The notes below the pieces were generated by a model. It saw only the letters and a list, made by a program, of their open reading frames with translations, was not told where the DNA came from and ran no database searches. Shown piece after piece: positions 30,405 to 37,280 of a DNA stretch of 45,737 nucleotides. Position numbers and translations under genes: made by a program. Within the stretch, counting starts at the first letter, position 1; each line of letters starts with the position of its first letter. This stretch comes from Acidimicrobiaceae bacterium (GTDB taxonomy: Bacteria; Actinomycetota; Acidimicrobiia; Acidimicrobiales; Palsa-688). The DNA is taken from assembly GCA_003166025.1 (NCBI GenBank), contig PMWT01000147.1:362-46098 (forward strand), written 5' to 3'.

Positions 30405-31607
30405 CTGCGCATCGAAGGGATAACCCTGTGGGACGGCCACCGTGACCTCGGCCCGAGCCTGGTCGAGTGGGACGGCGACAAGCTGACAAAAGTGGAGCGG
30501 GCCCCCGACCCCCTCCTGCCCGAGCTGTGCGTCGTTCCCGGGCTGGTCGACACGCACGTCCACCTGGTGGGCCACGCCGGGCCCGGTCCGGCCGACTTTT
30601 TCACCTGGCCGCTCACGACGACGCGGGAGGAACAGGTCCTCCATGGCCTGGCTCACGCCCAACGGGCCCTGCGCCAGGGTGTGACCACGCTGCGGGACCT
30701 GGCCGGTGACGAGGCTCAGATCGCGCTCCGCCGGGCTTTCGACCAGTCCCTGATGGACGGCCCTCGTCTGGTCGTTCACTGCGTGGTCGGCATGACGGCG
30801 GGGCACTGCGACCTGTTCACCCCGCCGGCCGCGGCCCAACGCCGGCCCACCGCGGACGGAGCGGACGAGTGCCGGCGCCTGGTGCGCACGTGGGCGCGCG
30901 CCGGCGCCGACGGCATCAAGATCACCACCAGCGGCGGGGTGCTGTCTATGGGCGACCGCAGCGAATGGCGCAACTACACCCGAGCCGAAGTGCAGGCCAT
31001 CGTGGACGAAGCGCACGCCCTCGCCCTACCGGTGGCCGCCCATGCCCACAGTGCGGCGGGGATCCAGGTGGCGCTGGACGAGGGCGTGGACTCCATCGAG
31101 CACGGGACCCTGATGACGGCCGACCAGGCCCGCCAGGCCGCCGCCCAGGGCACGACGGTGGCGCCGACCCTGCTCATCAACGAGGCCATCGCCGGCGGCT
31201 CGGTGCCGGTCACGCCCGAGGCCAGACAAAAGGCGGCGCTGCTGGTGGCCGAGAGGGACAAGCTCTTGCGCCACGCCGCCGGCCTGGGCGTCCGGTTCGT
31301 CCTCGGCACCGACGCCAACGGCCACCACGTGGCCTTCGGCGACCAGATGGCCGAAGTCCGGCGCATGGGCGAGGTGCTGGGCCTGAGCCCGGAGCAAGCT
31401 CTGCAGGCGGCGACTTCGCAAGCCGCGGCGGTAGTCGGCTTGGGGGCGGTGGTAGGCACGATCGCCCCCGGGTTCGGGGCCGACCTCCTTGTCATGCGGG
31501 GCCGTCCCTGGTTGGACGCCGCCGACCTGCGCACCGACCAACTGGTCGCCGTCGTGTCCCGCGGCCGCCTGGTGGCTGGGGCCCTGCCCGGCATACTGGG
31601 CCCATAG
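30405..31607 (+). CDS. Amidohydrolase (imidazolonepropionase / Xaa-Pro dipeptidase-like branch), non-ATG start
   Basis: This protein of about 400 residues hydrolyses an amide or ring bond in the cytosol; the substrate is unknown. Visible sites are DTHVHL, the carboxylated-lysine region DGIKITTSGGVLS, AAHAHS, SIEHGT, GTDANGHH and the closing APGFGADLLVMRG. The first conventional start is GTG 30492, but the open frame upstream reads RIEGITLWDGHRDLG-P-LVEWDGDKLTKVE. That is the expected first beta-domain of this family. No ATG, GTG or TTG occurs there. GAGGAG at 30393-30398 sits 6 bases before a CTG at 30405, which I take as the start with reservation. The gene is divergent from the creatininase gene (55-base gap) and its end overlaps the acetyltransferase region. 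Confidence 0.8.
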   Translation: MRIEGITLWDGHRDLGPSLVEWDGDKLTKVERAPDPLLPELCVVPGLVDTHVHLVGHAGPGPADFFTWPLTTTREEQVLHGLAHAQRALRQGVTTLRDLAGDEAQIALRRAFDQSLMDGPRLVVHCVVGMTAGHCDLFTPPAAAQRRPTADGADECRRLVRTWARAGADGIKITTSGGVLSMGDRSEWRNYTRAEVQAIVDEAHALALPVAAHAHSAAGIQVALDEGVDSIEHGTLMTADQARQAAAQGTTVAPTLLINEAIAGGSVPVTPEARQKAALLVAERDKLLRHAAGLGVRFVLGTDANGHHVAFGDQMAEVRRMGEVLGLSPEQALQAATSQAAAVVGLGAVVGTIAPGFGADLLVMRGRPWLDAADLRTDQLVAVVSRGRLVAGALPGILGP

Positions 31608-31636
31608 AGACGAACCGGGGCCACGTCGGGCGCGGC

Positions 31637-32167
31637 CTGGTCCGCCCTGCGGTCCAGGCCGACCTCGACGCGATCGTCGACGCGATATGGGCCGTCGCCG
31701 CCGAAGGACGCTGGATCGGCACCGAAGTGCCCTTCGACCGTGACGCCCGGCGCGAGAGGCTCAGGACGCTGATGTCGGCCGAGACGTCCGCTTTGATGGT
31801 CGCCGAGACGTTTACGTTGATGCTCGCCGGCGCGGCGCCGTCGGCCGGTTTCGCGGTGGCCGGTCCCGGGGTGGTGGGGCACATATCGGTGGTGCTGGAG
31901 CCCTACGGCGTCGCCGACATCGGGATGCTCGTGACCGAAGGATGGAGAGGAAAGGGCGTAGGGACGGCCCTTCTCGAAGCCGCCATCGCCTGGGCCCGGG
32001 CCGCCGGCGCACACAAGCTCGCCCTGGAAGCCTGGCCGGACAACACCCCCGCGCTCCAGCTGTACCGCAAGGCAGGTTTTGTCGAAGAAGGTCGCAAGGT
32101 CCGCCATTACCGCCGCAGCAACGGCGAGCTCTGGGACTCGGTACTGATGGGCCTCCGCCTGGACTGA
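31637..32167 (+). CDS. GNAT-family N-acetyltransferase, start uncertain
   Basis: This protein of about 176 residues transfers an acetyl group from acetyl-CoA to an amine. LVRPAVQADLDAIVDAIW is the typical GNAT first strand and helix. GVVGHISVVLEP, ADIGMLVTEGWRGKGVGTALLEAAIAWAR (the Q/R-x-x-G-x-G/A acetyl-CoA loop) and KLALEAWPDNTPALQLYRKAGF complete the fold, close to the RimI/phosphinothricin type. No ATG, GTG or TTG occurs at the beginning. Candidates are CTG 31637, right at the family start, and ATA 31604, which overlaps the amidohydrolase stop (ATAG). A GTG at about 31727 would delete the first helix. It probably shares a transcript with the amidohydrolase. Confidence 0.8.
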   Translation: MVRPAVQADLDAIVDAIWAVAAEGRWIGTEVPFDRDARRERLRTLMSAETSALMVAETFTLMLAGAAPSAGFAVAGPGVVGHISVVLEPYGVADIGMLVTEGWRGKGVGTALLEAAIAWARAAGAHKLALEAWPDNTPALQLYRKAGFVEEGRKVRHYRRSNGELWDSVLMGLRLD

Positions 32168-32280
32168 GGGCGCCGGCGTCCAATGGGCGTGACGCCGCCG
32201 CCACTAGGCACGTGCGCGCGCCCGGTCCGTCTTCTATCCTGGCCGGAGCATCACCGGATGAGGTAAGGGGGGTTGTTTCA

Positions 32281-33258
32281 GTGCCGGACATCCAAGAGCC
32301 TGACTGGTACGTGGTCCCGCTGGAGCGGCAGGAGCTACGCCTGCTACAGCGGCGCACCAACCTGGAGGGCCTGCTCAGGTTGCTTGCTTACGTGGCGCTC
32401 CTGGCCCTGTTCGCCGGTCTGTGCGTGGCCGGTTTCGGCGTGGGCTGGACGGTGCTGTTCTTCATCCTGTACGGGTGTGTGTTCACCTACAGCGATTCGA
32501 TCGAGCACGAGACCCACCACCGCACGGCGTTCCGCAGCACCTGGCTGAACGAGACCGTGCACTGGGTGGCGGGCGTCCTCACCTTCAAAGAGGCGGTCCG
32601 CGACCGGTGGGTGCATGCCCGCCACCACACCTATACCTATTACCGGGGCACCGATCTCGAGATCGAGTGGGAAAAACCGCCGCGGCTCTGGCTCGTCGTC
32701 GTCAACACCCTGTTCCGCGTCCAGGGCACGTTCACCAATATGTCGTACACGGTGCAGGACGCCCTCCATCCCCTGGTGCCGGTGAGCAAGGCGACGCGGA
32801 TATGCGTCCCGCCCAACCAATACCGCAAGGTCGTTTGGTCGGCGCGCGCCCAGCTCGCCTGTTACCTGGCTGTTATAGGCCTGGCGATAGGCCTGCACAG
32901 TTGGTGGCCCATCCTGTTCCTTTTCGGTGCCCGCATGCTGGAGATGTACACGGGCGTCGTCAGCGCCGTGCACCACGGGGGCCTGGCTGAAAATGTGCCG
33001 GACTGGCGCCTCAACACCCGGACCGTCTTGGTCAACCCGGTGACCCGGCTGTTGCACTGGAACATGAACTACCACGTCGAGCACCACATGTACCCGACCG
33101 TACCTTTCCATGCTCTCCCCCGGCTCCATGAACTGATCGGCCCCGGGTGCCCGCCTGCATACCCGTCCCTGATCAGCGCCTGGCGGGAAATGTTCCCCAT
33201 ATTTGTGAAGCAGCGCAAAGTGCCCGAATATTTTGTGCGACGCCCCCTCCCCAATTAA
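32281..33258 (+). CDS. Membrane fatty-acid desaturase / hydroxylase (three His-box di-iron protein)
   Basis: This 325-residue integral membrane enzyme uses a di-iron site to insert a double bond or hydroxyl into an acyl chain or hydrocarbon. The three histidine boxes are HETHH (H76, H79, H80), HARHH (H112, H115, H116) and HVEHH (H265, H268, H269), with another HH in AVHHGG. Hydrophobic spans lie at about 35-75 and 185-225. The start is GTG 32281, preceded by AGGTAAGGGGGG; upstream in-frame sequence does not look like the family. Reductase partners (ferredoxin or NAD(P)H reductase) are not in the window. The exact chemistry (acyl-lipid desaturase, carotenoid or alkane hydroxylase) cannot be told from these motifs. 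Confidence 0.85.
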   Translation: MPDIQEPDWYVVPLERQELRLLQRRTNLEGLLRLLAYVALLALFAGLCVAGFGVGWTVLFFILYGCVFTYSDSIEHETHHRTAFRSTWLNETVHWVAGVLTFKEAVRDRWVHARHHTYTYYRGTDLEIEWEKPPRLWLVVVNTLFRVQGTFTNMSYTVQDALHPLVPVSKATRICVPPNQYRKVVWSARAQLACYLAVIGLAIGLHSWWPILFLFGARMLEMYTGVVSAVHHGGLAENVPDWRLNTRTVLVNPVTRLLHWNMNYHVEHHMYPTVPFHALPRLHELIGPGCPPAYPSLISAWREMFPIFVKQRKVPEYFVRRPLPN

Positions 33259-33280
33259 CCCCTTCCCCAATTAACTGGGG
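33249..33280 (+). repeat. Duplicated CCCCAATTAAC with small hairpin at the desaturase 3' end
   Basis: CCCCAATTAAC occurs at 33249-33259, containing the desaturase stop codon, and again at 33265-33275, 16 bases on. The second copy is followed by TGGGG, so CCCCA-ATTAAC-TGGGG can fold as a 5-base stem. There is no U-run, so it is at best a weak terminator between the convergent desaturase and isomerase genes. Confidence 0.45.
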
Positions 33281-33299
33281 CATAGAAATGGACGCGTAA

Positions 33300-34568
33300 C
33301 TACGTCACGGGCGGGAGGTCCTTTAGCGCCCCGGCGAGCGACGGCGCCGGGGTCAGCAATGGCAGCAGGCAGCTTTGGAGAGCGTGGTAGAGATCGGGCT
33401 TCCCGTACCACAGGCCGACCTTGCGTCGGTTGGTCGGGCCGAGTTCGGGGTACCAGCCGCCCCGGGCGTAGTCGATGAGGTGGAAGCCGGCGAAGTCCCA
33501 GAACCTGCGGTACCACTCCTCGTACAACGGCTCAGCGGTGAGGTGGAGGAGGAAGGCGCTGGCTGAGATGCCCTCGGCTATCGGCCACCAGTAGTGGTCG
33601 GGGTTGGCGGGCGAGCCGTCCCAGTCAACGGTAAAGCCCAGGCCACCGTGCTCGTTGTCCCAGCCCAGCCGGACGGCGGCAGCAAACAGTTCCACGGCGG
33701 CTTGGGGCATCCAGGCGTCGCTCTTGCCTGTGGCTATCCAGGCCGAGGGCAACAGCCGAGACCACTCGAGCATGTGCCCGATGGTGGCCCCATAGGGCCG
33801 GAAGAGGTCGTAATCGGTGCGGTCACGGTTGTAACCGAGAAGGGGCTGCCATGCCGTGTCGTAGTGCTCCGGCAGCATCCAGGCGTGGGCGCGGGCGTGA
33901 CGGTCGATGAGCAGCTGCGCGATACGGGCGGCCCGCTCGGCCAGCGCCTCGTCCCCGGTGGCGTCGGCCGCGGCCAGGAACGCCTCGCACAAGTGCATGT
34001 TGGCGTTGGCGCCCCGGTACGGCTCGAGCTCGTCCCAGTCGCCGGCGAAGGCCTCCCGCGCGGCGCCGTCCTGGTCGGACCAGAAGTGCTCGTCGATGAC
34101 GGCGCGTACGTCCTCAAAGAGCCCCCGGGCATCGTGTCCGGCGGTCAGGGCGCTCGACGCCGCCAACAGCACGAAGGCGTGGCCGTAGGCCGACTTGGTC
34201 CCGTCGACGGGCCCGGTGGCGTCGACGATCTGGACGTAGCCACCGGACTTCGGGTCGCGGTGCTCGTCCCAGAGCGCTCGCAGGCCGTGCTCGACGATCG
34301 AGGCGCAGCCGGGCACGCCGAGCATCTCGCCGAGGGAATAGCAGTGCACGGCCCGCGCCACTGTCAGCAACCTCTGACCGGGCACGCTCTGAGTCGCGTC
34401 ACGGAACTGGACGGGCCGGCCGTCGTCATCGAGATCGGCGAACCGGCCGTCCTCGCCCAGCGACGAGCGGAAGAAGTCGAAAAGACGCTGCGCCTGGCCC
34501 AACAGCCAGGAACGGTGAGTGTGCGAGGCCATCCATGTGCGCGGGGCACCACTATCGTTCGAGATCAT
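33300..34568 (-). CDS. AGE-family aldose-ketose isomerase / N-acylglucosamine 2-epimerase-like protein
   Basis: This 422-residue cytosolic enzyme has the (alpha/alpha)6-barrel of the AGE family. Members epimerise N-acylglucosamine or interconvert mannose and fructose, glucose, or sulfoquinovose and its ketose (YihS). Landmarks are RLLTVARAVHCYSLGE, KSAYGHAFVLLAASSA with the catalytic-region His, NANMHLCEAFLAA, ANPDHYWWPIAEGISA and GLWYGKPDLYHALQ. The pattern is closer to YihS-type aldose-ketose isomerases than to renin-binding protein, but substrate assignment needs more than motifs. The ATG at 34568 lies divergent from the aminotransferase gene (125-base gap). The C terminus ends 41 bases from the convergent desaturase gene. 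Confidence 0.83.
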   Translation of the reverse strand: MISNDSGAPRTWMASHTHRSWLLGQAQRLFDFFRSSLGEDGRFADLDDDGRPVQFRDATQSVPGQRLLTVARAVHCYSLGEMLGVPGCASIVEHGLRALWDEHRDPKSGGYVQIVDATGPVDGTKSAYGHAFVLLAASSALTAGHDARGLFEDVRAVIDEHFWSDQDGAAREAFAGDWDELEPYRGANANMHLCEAFLAAADATGDEALAERAARIAQLLIDRHARAHAWMLPEHYDTAWQPLLGYNRDRTDYDLFRPYGATIGHMLEWSRLLPSAWIATGKSDAWMPQAAVELFAAAVRLGWDNEHGGLGFTVDWDGSPANPDHYWWPIAEGISASAFLLHLTAEPLYEEWYRRFWDFAGFHLIDYARGGWYPELGPTNRRKVGLWYGKPDLYHALQSCLLPLLTPAPSLAGALKDLPPVT

Positions 34569-34693
34569 TGACGCAACCTAGCTCAGGGCCCGTACCGGGC
34601 CTCCGGAGAGACGGGCCGAGCGGTACGCCAGCGGTTACAGTGCCCACGGCACGCCAAACGCGTGGCTGGGAAGAGGCGACAAGAGGAGGGGCC

Positions 34694-35893
34694 GTGGCAA
34701 AGAGCGCCAACCCGATCTGGGGCGACGACTGGGAAGATGTCCGCCGTCTTTGGATCCTCGACCCTGAGGTGGCGCACTGCAACCACGGCTCGTACGGCGC
34801 CGTTCCCGGACCGGTGATGGTGGCACAAAACGAGTTCCGCGCCCGGATGGCGGTCCATCCACAACGCTGGTTCTACCGGGAGTGCCCGGGCCTGGTGACC
34901 GTGGCTAGGGGCGAGGTGGCCCGATTTGTCGGGGCCGGTCCCGAAGAGGTCGCCTTGGTCAGCAACGTCAGTGCCGGTGTCTCGGCCGTCGTCCAATCGC
35001 TGACGCTCGAGCCGGGCGCCGAGATCGTTTCGACCAACCACGCCTACGGCGCCGTTGCCACTGCGCTCGACCGGTTGTGCGCCCGCACCGGCGCCACCCG
35101 GGTTGTGGCCGAGGTCCCCGTCCACAGCACCAACGAGGAGATCACCGCCATCTTCGCCGAGCACTGCTCGGACCGCACCGGTCTCGTCGTCGTCGACCAG
35201 GTCACCTCGCCCACGGCCCGCCGCTTCCCCATAGAGGCGGTGGCGGCCGTCGGGCACCGCTTCGGGGCCGCGGTACTGGTCGACGGCGCCCATGCGCCGG
35301 GGATGCTGCCCCTCGACGTGCCCAAGTACGGCGCCGATTTCTGGGTCGGCAATCTCCACAAATGGGCGTGCACGCCCGCTGGGACCGGCGCGCTGTGGGT
35401 GGCACCGCAATGGCGGGAGCAAATGCTCCCCCTGGTCGTATCGTGGGCCGAGCTCGACGGGTTCCCGCTGTCGTTCGAACGGATCGGCACCGACGACCTC
35501 ACCGCCTGGCTGGCCGCCCCCATCACGCTCGACCTGCTCGGCTCGCTCGGCTGGGACCGGGTACGGGCCCACAACGAAGCCCTCGTGTGCTGGGCCCAGG
35601 CCACAGTGGCCGAGGCCCTGGGCGTGCCTTCGAGCGAACTGCACCACGACACCGGCCTAAGCATGGCCATTGTGCCCCTGCCCCCCGGGAGAGCCGACAC
35701 CCGCGAGCAGGCCCAGGCGTTGCAGGAGCACATGGTCGCCCTCGGGGTCGAGATGGCCGTGGGCGCCTGGGACGGCCATGGTGCCATCCGGCTTTCCGCC
35801 CACGTGTACAACCGGCCGGCCGACTACGAGCGCATGGCCGCCGGCGTCCGGGACTTCCTGTCCGGCTCAAAGCCGGGCGACTACCAGTGGTAA
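34694..35893 (+). CDS. Class V aminotransferase-fold PLP enzyme (isopenicillin N epimerase-like)
   Basis: This 399-residue cytosolic PLP enzyme of fold type I belongs to class V (CefD/NifS group). HCNHGSYGAVPGPV at the N terminus, LVSNVSAGVSAVVQSL, VVVDQVTSPTARRFPIE, VDGAHAPGMLPLDV (cofactor-binding D197) and NLHKWACTP with the Schiff-base lysine K223 are all present. Relatives epimerise isopenicillin N, desulfurate cysteine or cleave amino acids; the lack of a mobile catalytic Cys loop argues against desulfurase. The GTG at 34694 is chosen because GAGGAGGG sits 5 bases upstream and MAKSANPIWG leads straight into the family start. An upstream open frame (to 34535) is not conserved-looking. 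It converges with the dioxygenase gene (9-base gap). Confidence 0.88.
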   Translation: MAKSANPIWGDDWEDVRRLWILDPEVAHCNHGSYGAVPGPVMVAQNEFRARMAVHPQRWFYRECPGLVTVARGEVARFVGAGPEEVALVSNVSAGVSAVVQSLTLEPGAEIVSTNHAYGAVATALDRLCARTGATRVVAEVPVHSTNEEITAIFAEHCSDRTGLVVVDQVTSPTARRFPIEAVAAVGHRFGAAVLVDGAHAPGMLPLDVPKYGADFWVGNLHKWACTPAGTGALWVAPQWREQMLPLVVSWAELDGFPLSFERIGTDDLTAWLAAPITLDLLGSLGWDRVRAHNEALVCWAQATVAEALGVPSSELHHDTGLSMAIVPLPPGRADTREQAQALQEHMVALGVEMAVGAWDGHGAIRLSAHVYNRPADYERMAAGVRDFLSGSKPGDYQW

Positions 35894-35902
35894 TTGCGAA
35901 AA

Positions 35903-36685
35903 TTAGGAGGCGAACGGCGGCGGGTCGTAATTGGCCCCATAGGGGGCGTCAGGACGGGAGAACTCGCCCATGAGCGCCCGGCGCAGCGGTGTCGTGCGCT
36001 CGAGGAACTCCGGTGAGTTTTCCAGGCGGTCGGCGCTGCGGGCCCAGGGCGGGCTGTATATGTAGTGCGCCGTGTAGCGGTCGCGGTCGCCGTGGTGGGC
36101 GTAGGTGCGGTGCCAGACGGCGTTGTGAAAAACGAGGACCGAGCCGGCCGAGGCACAGATCACGTGGCCTATGGCGACGTCGTCGCCGGCGCCGCTCACC
36201 TCGGGAGGGAGCGGGACCTGGCTGCGGTGGCTCCCGGGGACCAGCTCCATGTTGCCCATCCCGGGCTCGGTCTGGTCCGTCAAAAGGTACGAGGCCCGCA
36301 GCTGGACCAGGGGGACCGGGTACCCGAGCAATTTGAAGTCGTAGGCATTGGAACCGTCCTGGTGCCAGCGGCCCGTACCGCCGTGGGCGGGCTGCATGGT
36401 GGTCCAGCACGCCTGCAGGATGAACCGGTCGCCGTAAAGCCCGCGGATTTTGGGCAGAACGGCCGGATGGTCGATCAACTGCTCAAGAGACGGCTCGGTT
36501 TCGTAGCCCCGGCCGAGCTGGCCGAAGCCGCGCTCGCGCTGCGCGTGCATCCGCTCTGAAGCGGCGTAGCACTCGGCCGCCTCGTCGGCCGAGAGCACGT
36601 CGGGGATGACGAAATAGCCCCAGGACTCGAAAATGAACCGGTCGACGGCCGTAAACTCTCCTGGTTTTACCTCGGGGTTCAACAT
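35903..36685 (-). CDS. Phytanoyl-CoA dioxygenase-family (PhyH) Fe(II)/2-oxoglutarate oxygenase
   Basis: This 260-residue non-heme iron oxygenase hydroxylates or halogenates an unknown small substrate using 2-oxoglutarate. The iron facial triad is visible: H108-x-D110 in GRWHQDGSNAY and a distal H192 in FHNAVWHRTYAHH. R(D)R follows to bind the 2-oxoglutarate carboxylate, and PGSHRSQVP is a family signature. FIFESWGYFVIPDVLSADEA is the usual N-terminal segment. Its ATG at 36685 lies 31 bases after the AsnC-type regulator's stop in the same direction, so the two are probably cotranscribed. Secondary-metabolite enzymes such as ectoine hydroxylase share this fold, and the acyl-CoA substrate in the name should not be assumed. 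Confidence 0.88.
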   Translation of the reverse strand: MLNPEVKPGEFTAVDRFIFESWGYFVIPDVLSADEAAECYAASERMHAQRERGFGQLGRGYETEPSLEQLIDHPAVLPKIRGLYGDRFILQACWTTMQPAHGGTGRWHQDGSNAYDFKLLGYPVPLVQLRASYLLTDQTEPGMGNMELVPGSHRSQVPLPPEVSGAGDDVAIGHVICASAGSVLVFHNAVWHRTYAHHGDRDRYTAHYIYSPPWARSADRLENSPEFLERTTPLRRALMGEFSRPDAPYGANYDPPPFAS

Positions 36686-36716
36686 GCCTGGAATGTTACC
36701 AGCGGGCCTTTGCGGC

Positions 36717-37172
36717 TCACGCCGGAGTGCGCACCGAGGAGCTCAGCACCATCAGCGTCTTGGTACCGGTGACCTTCCCGCTACTGCGCAGCCGGTCGAT
36801 GACGCGCTTGAGGTCCTGCACGTCGCTGACGCGGATCCAGGCGAGCGCGTCCGGGTCCCCGGCCACCGTGAAGATGGCGTGCACCTCGGGGACGTCGTGG
36901 GCGATCTCCTCTATGTCGTCGACCCGGGTGCTCCCGGCGAAGCGCAGTTCGGCGAACGCCTCGACCGCCTGGCCGAGGTAGGCGTGGTCGACGAGCGCTG
37001 TGTAACCACGGATGACGCCGGTCGCCTCCAGGCGGTCGACGCGCCGTTTGACCGCCGGGGCCGAGAGCCCGACCTCCTGCCCGATGGAGCCGTAGGTGCG
37101 GCGGGCGTTCTGCTGCAGGAGCCGGACTATCTGCCCGTCAATGGTGTCTATGTTGCTGAGAGCCCCTGTCAC
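36717..37172 (-). CDS. Lrp/AsnC-family transcriptional regulator
   Basis: This 151-residue regulator has an N-terminal winged helix-turn-helix (DGQIVRLLQQNARRTYGSIGQEVGLSAPAVKRRVDRLEATGVI) and a C-terminal RAM/AsnC ligand domain (EAFAELRFAG, VHAIFTVAGDPDALAWIRV, VTGTKTLMVLSS). Such proteins bind amino acids or 2-oxo acids and often control a divergent gene. It faces the AceE-like E1 gene across 108 bases. The GTG at 37172 is the start. It sits exactly 6 bases after a TAGATT element, with no ribosome site, which suggests a leaderless mRNA. Lrp-type regulators next to 2-oxoacid dehydrogenase E1 genes are known from the Pseudomonas mde locus. Confidence 0.92.
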   Translation of the reverse strand: MTGALSNIDTIDGQIVRLLQQNARRTYGSIGQEVGLSAPAVKRRVDRLEATGVIRGYTALVDHAYLGQAVEAFAELRFAGSTRVDDIEEIAHDVPEVHAIFTVAGDPDALAWIRVSDVQDLKRVIDRLRSSGKVTGTKTLMVLSSSVRTPA

Positions 37173-37178
37173 CGCAAT

Positions 37179-37209
37179 AATCTATCATTTGCCGCCTTAT
37201 CAGAGTCAA
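37179..37209 (-). promoter_or_regulatory. Promoter of the AsnC gene, leaderless type
   Basis: Reading the reverse strand, TTGACT (37209-37204) and TAGATT (37184-37179) are separated by 19 bases. The GTG start follows the -10 by 6 bases, so transcription would begin at the start codon itself. Leaderless mRNAs with this spacing are common in actinobacteria. Confidence 0.5.
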
Positions 37210-37268
37210 AATGTTGCGTCCTACCGCCCCTGTATGGCAGTTAGTTAGGAAGCGAGGGAGCCCCCGGC

Positions 37269-37274
37269 TATCGT
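37269..37274 (+). promoter_or_regulatory. Candidate leaderless -10 element of the AceE-like gene
   Basis: TATCGT fits the actinobacterial TANNNT -10 and ends 6 bases before the ATG at 37281. No Shine-Dalgarno lies within 15 bases of the start and no clear -35 is visible. An Lrp-type operator probably lies in the AT-richer 37173-37215 stretch shared with the divergent promoter. Confidence 0.35.
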
Positions 37275-37280
37275 CGCTTT

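Noticed and set aside
30350-30616. N-terminal extension of the creatininase-family protein
   Set aside because: The 89 upstream codons are Ser/Arg-rich, overlap the divergent amidohydrolase's 5' end and do not resemble the family; the ATG at 30349 gives the normal length.
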